DNA from: 20-14-all-45-10 sp964435965
GTDB taxonomy: Bacteria > Chloroflexota > Dehalococcoidia > GIF9 > AB-539-J10
Reading direction: 5' to 3'
Assembly: GCA_964435965.1 (NCBI GenBank)
Contig: CAYTBB010000050.1
Coordinates: 1-8,839, forward strand
Length of the DNA: 8,839 bases
Part shown: piece by piece, positions 5,352 to 8,839 of the stretch
Layout: each line of letters opens with the position of its first letter
How positions within the stretch are numbered: the first letter of the stretch is position 1
The notes under the pieces: generated by a model
The model's database searches: none
What the model was told of the DNA's origin: nothing
The model's input: the letters and a program-made list of their open reading frames with translations, nothing else
Translations under genes and position numbers: made by a program

Positions 5352-5455
5352 CTATCGGTGCGAAGGTTAGCCCGCTCGTCGCGGGTTAGCGACAGTAGCC
5401 CCTCCCTGGATTTACTGCGCGGTACAGTCCGGGGAGGGGTGTTTATCTGTCGGTG
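5352..5455 (+). other. Structured non-coding stretch with competing hairpins
   Basis: No convincing gene. Two mutually exclusive hairpins overlap at 5367-5393: TTAGCCCGC/GCGGGTTAG (5367-5375/5381-5389, two wobble pairs) against GTCGC-GGGTTA-GCGAC (5378-5393). GGTTAG occurs at 5365-5370 and 5384-5389; both could pair with CTAACC (5326-5331) in terminator B. A perfect 8-bp stem CCCCTCCC/GGGAGGGG (5399-5406/5432-5439) follows, with only a broken T-run after it. This may be leader RNA read when terminator B is bypassed. Confidence 0.35.
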
Positions 5456-5461
5456 AATTAC

Positions 5462-5489
5462 TCGACATCAACTAAAGGTCGGGTAAGAT
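5462..5489 (+). promoter_or_regulatory. Sigma70 promoter C, before the replication genes
   Basis: TCGACA (5462-5467), 16-bp spacer, TAAGAT (5484-5489). It is a weaker match than promoter B but has the same spacing and the same TCGGGTA at the -10 junction. Expected start is near 5496, leading into RNA C and then the initiator gene at 5605. Confidence 0.55.
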
Positions 5490-5495
5490 GACGGC

Positions 5496-5581
5496 GTTCT
5501 TACTCGCCAGAGAACTCAGAAAAAATGAGCGGCTGCGCTGAATCTCTACCCCGGCGGGTGAGCAGCGTATGCCGCTTTTTT
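5496..5581 (+). ncRNA. Structured leader RNA C ahead of the replication initiator
   Basis: A first hairpin GUUCU/AGAAC (5496-5500/5511-5515) with a 10-base loop is followed by an A-rich linker (5518-5525) and a long terminator-type stem (5528-5576) with U6. ACUCGCC of loop 1 (5502-5508) can pair with GGCGGGU at the tip of the terminator structure (5553-5559) over 7 pairs including one G-U, though four of those bases would have to leave a short apical stem. The U-tract ends 23 bases before the initiator ATG, matching leader A, so it looks like an attenuator of the replication operon. Confidence 0.45.
5528..5581 (+). terminator. Intrinsic terminator of leader C
   Basis: AGCGGC (5528-5533) pairs with GCCGCT (5571-5576). 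Inside it CGCTG (5536-5540) pairs with CAGCG (5563-5567), and the tip CTC-T-ACCC-CGGC-GGGT-GAG (5544-5562) forms a bulged hairpin. Six T follow (5576-5581). It is a long interrupted stem directly before the initiator gene. Confidence 0.65.
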
Positions 5582-5604
5582 GATGGACTGAGACGACGGA
5601 TGCT

Positions 5605-6363
5605 ATGGCCGGCGAGTGGATCAAAATGCGGTGGGATCTCGAAGGGGAGCCAGAAGTGATCGCCATGGCAGAGATGATGGGGATAGAAGTCGACGCAGTC
5701 CTTGGGAAAATTTACCGACTCTGGTGCTGGGCCGAAAAACACACGGCGGATGGTCACGCAGCCGGCGTGACGCAAACGTGGCTCGAGTGGGAGGCTCGTG
5801 CGCCAGGATTCGCAAAAGCGCTCGAAAAAGTGGGTTGGTTGCGGATAGAAAACGACGGTTTGGTGATTCCAGACTTTCGCAAGCACATGGGGAAAGTCGG
5901 GAAAGGCAAAGCACTTGCGACAAACCGCCAAGCCAGAAAAAGAGCCACGGAAGCGTCACGCGAATGTCACGCAACAAACGTGACGCCGGTGGCCTCGCGT
6001 GCGCGCGCGAGTCTTTCTTCTTCTTGTACTACTTACAAGAGTAAGAAGAATACCAAGAAAGAGTTTCTACCAGACACAGTCCCTCTACCGTTCTCAGGGG
6101 AAGAATTCCAGAAGGCATGGCATAAGTGGTGTGAGCACCGGCGGGAAATAAAAAAACCGCTCACGCCGACGTGCTGTAACCAGCAGTTGGCCTGGTGTGA
6201 GAAAGTTGGCAAGGATCGAGCCGTGGCAGCGCTCGATCACACTATGCGTCAGGGCTGGGTGGGGATCCGGGAACCAGAGGAAACGGAGGAGAGTCCCCGA
6301 AAAAGAAGGAAACCAACAGCAGACGAAATTATTGGGGTGAGGCGCAAGAAAAATGACGACTGA
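5605..6363 (+). CDS. Phage replication initiator-like protein (O/DnaT-like)
   Basis: The 252-residue protein opens with a conserved winged-helix-like domain (WIKMRWDLEGEPEVIAMAE; VLGKIYRLWCWAEKHTADGHAAGVT, residues about 31-56; KVGWLRIENDGLVIPDF, 75-91), a family I recognise from phage replication modules. Residues about 97-155 form a basic, Ser/Thr-rich, low-complexity linker. Residues about 165-221 (FQKAWHKWCEHRREIKKPLTP...GWVGI) are the typical C-terminal module of phage initiators, which ends in GW.GI and is thought to contact the helicase or its loader. A basic tail (RKRRKPTADEII) closes it. ATG 5605 is the first residue of the conserved domain; the ribosome site (GACGG) is weak. The next gene overlaps by 11 bases. 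The DNA-binding and origin-recognition role is inferred from family pattern and gene order. Confidence 0.7.
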   Translation: MAGEWIKMRWDLEGEPEVIAMAEMMGIEVDAVLGKIYRLWCWAEKHTADGHAAGVTQTWLEWEARAPGFAKALEKVGWLRIENDGLVIPDFRKHMGKVGKGKALATNRQARKRATEASRECHATNVTPVASRARASLSSSCTTYKSKKNTKKEFLPDTVPLPFSGEEFQKAWHKWCEHRREIKKPLTPTCCNQQLAWCEKVGKDRAVAALDHTMRQGWVGIREPEETEESPRKRRKPTADEIIGVRRKKNDD

Positions 6364-6877
6364 CGAATTCGACAGGTGGCTGCACCGATATTGCGTTCTT
6401 TTTCCGGAAACGACGGAATGGATGGGCCGGATAGAAGATGATCGGCGGGCGGAGATGCTGGAGGCTTGGGCGAAACTTCTGTCGGAGGTGGAATACCGGG
6501 ACGTGCTGGCGGCGACGGAGAAAATGTTCGCTGGGGATGAGCCAGCGTTTCCGGCGCTGGGGGTAATGTTCGGAGATCGGGAGAAAACCGCTTCTCACGC
6601 GAGGAAATTGGCTCGGCAGGTCCGAACGGAACGGATGGCGGCGGCCGCCAAGCGGAAGCAAGCACGCGAGTTGGCGGAAGCGCGGATGCAACATGGGGCC
6701 ACGCGGTATCGGTACTCGATGGGCCAGTTGTACCGGTCGATACTGGAGATGCACGAGGCAGGGGACCCACACGCTGGCAGGAAGATGCGCGCTATGGCGG
6801 ACGAACTACCACATCCTGGCGAGGAAGGCTACCGGCCGGTGGACGGGTATCACGAGTTGTTTGAAAAGGGAAGGTAA
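6353..6877 (+). CDS. Helicase loader-like protein (G39P-like N-terminal domain)
   Basis: The 174-residue protein starts at ATG 6353 inside the end of the initiator gene (ATGACGACTGA overlap), implying translational coupling. Residues 1-75 (FDRWLHRYCVLFPE...LEAWAKLLSEVEYRDVLAATEKMFAGDEPAFPALGVMFGD) follow the G39P/loader-type pattern: helix, FP, helix with W...L, helix with A..A..., then the conserved F-P motif. The rest is a long Arg/Ala/Glu-rich helix (about 80-115) and a C-terminal segment (RYRYSMGQLYRSILEMHEAGDPHAGRKMRAM). G39P-type proteins load the replicative helicase at the phage origin, and the order initiator-loader supports that here. No Walker motifs are seen, so it is not a DnaC-type ATPase. 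Confidence 0.55.
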   Translation: MTTDEFDRWLHRYCVLFPETTEWMGRIEDDRRAEMLEAWAKLLSEVEYRDVLAATEKMFAGDEPAFPALGVMFGDREKTASHARKLARQVRTERMAAAAKRKQARELAEARMQHGATRYRYSMGQLYRSILEMHEAGDPHAGRKMRAMADELPHPGEEGYRPVDGYHELFEKGR

Positions 6878-6881
6878 TGAG

Positions 6882-7196
6882 GTGGACGACTTGAAACCGC
6901 CAAAATGTATGTGTGGTTGTGGCAGAGAGACGCCGTTGGCGAGGTACAATGACAAGCGGTTCGGTCATGTGAAGGGGGAGCATCTACGCTATTGCATCGG
7001 CCACGCTGGGGGCGCTGGTCGCCTCGGGGACGTGGACGAGGGATGCAAATACATTCCAACGCCGGAGGAGATCGCCCGCGAGTGCGCCAGGATTCGCGCC
7101 GGCTGGACAGCGGCCACGCTGCGACATCGGGCCGAGGAGCCGCCGGCTTGGGAGCCGCCGCTTGCGAGCCGGCGCACCGGATTGGATCTCCGATAG
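6882..7196 (+). CDS. Small Cys/His-rich phage protein (zinc-finger-like, 104 aa)
   Basis: GTG at 6882 with GGAAGG 8 bases upstream is the best start, 4 bases after the preceding stop. An open frame extends further upstream but only inside the loader gene. The N-terminus has CMCGCG (C9, C11, C13) and, after a basic stretch (RYNDKRFGHVKGE), C38-IG-H41, a probable zinc-binding arrangement that I associate with many phage proteins annotated as hypothetical or HNH-associated. The C-terminal half (PTPEEIARECARIRAGWTAATLRHR) resembles a short helical segment. No HNH catalytic motif is present, so I call it a DNA-binding accessory protein only by inference. Confidence 0.65.
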   Translation: MDDLKPPKCMCGCGRETPLARYNDKRFGHVKGEHLRYCIGHAGGAGRLGDVDEGCKYIPTPEEIARECARIRAGWTAATLRHRAEEPPAWEPPLASRRTGLDLR

Positions 7197-7205
7197 GGGA
7201 ATCGT

Positions 7206-7421
7206 ATGAATGAGCTGGAGCGACTGCGGGAGCAAGTGGCGCGGCTCGACGGATTATCCGCCGCGCAACACGAGACAATAGGCGCGCAAGGGCAGGAGAT
7301 CGAGCGACTGCGTGGCGTTGTCGACGTGTTGGCCAATGGATTGGCGAAGCACTGCGGCATGACGCAGCGACAGACGATCCGGTGGGCCGAGAAACTAGAA
7401 GCGAGCGGAGAGGGCGAGTGA
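7206..7421 (+). CDS. Small coiled-coil protein (71 aa)
   Basis: ATG 7206 has GGGGA 6 bases upstream and lies 9 bases after the preceding stop. Residues 1-45 show Leu/Val heptads (ELERLREQVARLDGLSAAQ; QEIERLRGVVDVLANGL), a probable coiled coil. The tail (KHCGMTQRQTIRWAEKLEAS) is helical and charged. No known family is recognised. Close packing with both neighbours supports a real gene in the same operon. Confidence 0.6.
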   Translation: MNELERLREQVARLDGLSAAQHETIGAQGQEIERLRGVVDVLANGLAKHCGMTQRQTIRWAEKLEASGEGE

Positions 7422-7424
7422 GTC

Positions 7425-7745
7425 ATGGGTATGCCGAGATGCCAAACGTGTGATTGTGCCGTGTTGTCGTACGGCGTGCTGGTCGAGGATAAATGGATGT
7501 GCGCGCGGTGTGCAGGACGAGAGCTCGGCCGGTTGCGGCTCGAGAACGAGCGACTGCACTGGCGTCTCGGGTATTGCGAGGGGGGCCACCTACTCGAATC
7601 GAACAAAGCGAGACAAGAGCTCGAGCGCTATCGGGAGCGTGTAACGAAACTAGAGGCGGATCGCGCTAACTTCGGAGCGCAGGTCGAGCTATTTTGCCGC
7701 GAGACTGCACCGGATGATCCATCCGGTAGGGGGAACAATGGCTGA
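7425..7745 (+). CDS. Zinc-ribbon plus coiled-coil small protein (106 aa)
   Basis: The start at 7425 (or ATG 7431) follows the preceding stop by 3 bases. Residues 6-29 form a short treble-clef or ribbon pattern, CQTC (6-9) and CARC (26-29), separated by a hydrophobic hairpin (AVLSYGVLVEDKWM). Residues about 33-90 are a Leu/Arg/Glu coiled coil (LGRLRLENERLHWRLG; ARQELERYRERVTKLEADRANF). Function is unknown; a metal-binding dimeric DNA- or protein-binding factor is plausible. Its stop overlaps the next start by 8 bases. Confidence 0.6.
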   Translation: MGMPRCQTCDCAVLSYGVLVEDKWMCARCAGRELGRLRLENERLHWRLGYCEGGHLLESNKARQELERYRERVTKLEADRANFGAQVELFCRETAPDDPSGRGNNG

Positions 7746-8839
7746 ACACACCAAGATCGAGTGGGCCACGCACACCTTCAATTCGTGGATAGGGTGTGCG
7801 AAAGTCCATACAGGCTGCGAACACTGCTACGCCGAGGCCCAAGCTGGTCGGCATGGCGTGAAGTGGGGGCCGAATGGAACGCGACGGAAGACGTCGGAGT
7901 CATACTGGACGAAACCGTTGACGTGGAACCGCAAGGCGGCCAAGAGCGGTGAGCGTCCCCGAATATTTTCGTCGTTGTGCGATCCATTTGAGGACTGGGA
8001 CGGCGAAGTCTATGCTCATGATCGCGGTGCTTATTTTTATGCCGATAATGGCAGTTGCTCGGTCGCATCGTCAGCGATGGCGGGAACGACACCGGATGGG
8101 ATGCACTACACAACACTTGATGATCTCCGTCGCGACTTCTTCTGCTTGATCGACCAGACGCCGAACCTCGATTGGCTTTTGCTCACAAAGCGGCCAGAGA
8201 ACGTGCGGCGAATGTGGCCTGGCCTCTGGGGTAAGCCAGCCAAGGAACGGATTCGATACGCGCCTGATCGATCTAACGTCTGGCTTGGCGTCTCGGTATC
8301 TGACCAAGCGACGGCGGACAAGCTGATTCCTGGGCTGCTCAAGCTGCGAGACCTGACACCGTGTCTGTTTGTGAGCGTGGAGCCGTTGCTTGGGCCGGTG
8401 GACCTAAAGCGATGGATTGGGTATTATCCAGCACATGAAATCAAAACACCGAGAAGAAGCAGTGTACGCGGCCGTACAAATGGGCCTGTTGGAGATACGG
8501 GCGGACGGAGTGACGGCATCAGCCAATCACCGGCACGCTCATCAGACCGGACTCGCGAACCAAAAGGGAACGCGGAACAACCGCTCGTCATTGACTCCGA
8601 TGGACGTGGAAGCAATCAGGACGGCGTACGCGAGCAAGCGAGCGACCCAAATACGATTGGCGAAGGAATACGGTGTGTCGCATCAGGCGATATCGAAGAT
8701 TGTCCGGGGGGATCGAATGATGAGCGAGGGCGGGCCGACATCCGACTACACGAAGAACAGGCGGCGAAGCATGCGGCCACGGGACACACAGGGCAGATTT
8801 CGCTCATAATCGTCGGCGGCGAGTCGGGACCACGGGCGA
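7738..8839 (+). CDS. Gp37/Gp68-family (DUF5131) protein with a large insertion, partial at right edge
   Basis: ATG 7738, preceded by GGTAGGGGGAA, opens a frame that stays open for 367 codons to the window end. Family landmarks appear in order: TKIEWATHTFNSWIGC (5-20) with C20, C27 and C30 (CX6CX2C, which recalls a radical-SAM type Fe-S site), CYAEAQAGRHG, KTSESYWTKPLTWNR, SSLCDPFEDWDG, LDWLLLTKRPENV (144-156), NVWLGVSVSDQ (180-190), SVEPLLGPVDL (213-223) and IIVGGESGP (357-365). I recall the family as phage-borne with unknown reaction. Between residues about 228 and 354 the frame is unlike the family (Ser/Arg/Gly-rich, no clear structure), where relatives normally have a shorter link. That stretch coincides with a +1-frame open reading frame resembling a homing endonuclease, so I read it as an insertion. 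Whether it is translated through or removed is unknown. Confidence 0.75.
   Translation, partial: MAEHTKIEWATHTFNSWIGCAKVHTGCEHCYAEAQAGRHGVKWGPNGTRRKTSESYWTKPLTWNRKAAKSGERPRIFSSLCDPFEDWDGEVYAHDRGAYFYADNGSCSVASSAMAGTTPDGMHYTTLDDLRRDFFCLIDQTPNLDWLLLTKRPENVRRMWPGLWGKPAKERIRYAPDRSNVWLGVSVSDQATADKLIPGLLKLRDLTPCLFVSVEPLLGPVDLKRWIGYYPAHEIKTPRRSSVRGRTNGPVGDTGGRSDGISQSPARSSDRTREPKGNAEQPLVIDSDGRGSNQDGVREQASDPNTIGEGIRCVASGDIEDCPGGSNDERGRADIRLHEEQAAKHAATGHTGQISLIIVGGESGPRA
8435..8809 (+). pseudogene. HNH homing-endonuclease-like remnant inside the DUF5131 gene (+1 frame)
   Basis: From ATG 8435 (an earlier TTG at 8417 is possible) a 124-codon frame reads MKSKHREEAVYAAVQMGLLEIRADG, then VTASANHRHAHQTGLANQKG, then LTPMDVEAIRTAYA and LAKEYGVSHQAISKIVRG, ending RDTQGRF-RS with stop at 8807-8809. 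The LLEIRADG start and the SANHRHAHQTGL plus HTH end are what I expect at the two ends of phage HNH homing endonucleases. The catalytic HNH core that should lie between them is missing, as if deleted at residues 25-26. The HTH (about 54-92) is well kept. There is no clear ribosome site. The stop falls right where the host family's IIVGGESG motif resumes, so the insert fills the gap between conserved host blocks. It may still act as a small DNA-binding protein. Confidence 0.55.

Noticed and set aside
5265..5456. 63-codon open frame starting just after the first hairpin of RNA B
   Set aside because: It has a usable ribosome site, but the product is Arg/Ser-rich and unfamiliar, it reads straight through a strong terminator and several stems, and it looks like a by-product of GC-rich structured RNA. 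Only its start site is discussed, as a possible leader.
5080..5460. tRNA, CRISPR array or known riboswitch
   Set aside because: No cloverleaf with an acceptor stem and T-loop, no regularly spaced repeats, and no riboswitch core I recognise.
5525..5660. 44-codon frame beginning in leader C and overlapping the initiator start
   Set aside because: No clear ribosome site, and it overlaps the well-supported initiator gene in another frame.
6693..6881. Upstream extension of the Cys-rich protein frame inside the loader gene
   Set aside because: It lies wholly within another well-supported gene, and a GTG with a good ribosome site at 6882 is positioned right after the loader stop.
7778..8342. Several minus-strand open frames opposite the DUF5131 gene
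   Set aside because: They mirror the conserved DUF5131 coding frame, have no recognisable motifs and no ribosome sites, and are typical antisense shadows in GC-rich DNA.

Overview
The window looks like the early control, recombination and replication region of a temperate double-stranded DNA phage or prophage in a GC-rich bacterial host. The organism cannot be fixed from the sequence. A planctomycete-type host or an environmental metagenome is my guess only. One 100-N scaffold join (4320-4419) indicates a draft assembly.

Layout. A small XRE-type helix-turn-helix repressor runs leftward off the left edge (1-240). It faces a rightward operon across a control region (about 241-476) with two good, divergent sigma70 promoters, candidate operators and a structured leader RNA that ends in a terminator. 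The rightward operon reads: a RecB/Cas4-like PD-(D/E)XK nuclease with a probable 4Fe-4S cluster (477-1295); a 61-residue RMF/CrpP-like protein (1306-1491); a conserved phage protein that may be a single-strand annealing protein (1495-2688); a RecF/SbcC-like coiled-coil ATPase (2802-4271); a 60-residue protein split by the gap (4264-4601); and a 135-residue unknown (4638-5045). This is a recombination module.

From 5046 to 5604 there is no convincing gene. The stretch is dense with structure: two large inverted repeats, two sigma70 promoters, and two further short structured transcripts ending in U-tract terminators. The replication block follows: an O/DnaT-like initiator (5605-6363), a G39P-like helicase loader (6353-6877), three small Cys-rich or coiled-coil proteins (6882-7745), and a Gp37/Gp68-family (DUF5131) protein that leaves the window on the right (7738 onward). 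A diverged, internally deleted HNH homing-endonuclease-like reading frame sits inside this last gene in the +1 frame (8435-8809).

Most interesting signals. (1) Three separate promoter-hairpin-terminator leaders (about 351-456, 5239-5351, 5496-5581) share one architecture although their sequences differ: the loop of the first hairpin is complementary over about 7-10 nt to the apical part of the terminator structure. In the first two, that loop also carries a Shine-Dalgarno-like sequence ahead of an ATG. This looks like a phage-encoded family of pseudoknotted attenuators or small RNAs controlling the recombination and replication operons. (2) The DUF5131 gene carries a homing-endonuclease remnant that leaves the host frame open, so both frames are readable. 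All assignments come from reading the sequence. No searches or folding programs were run.
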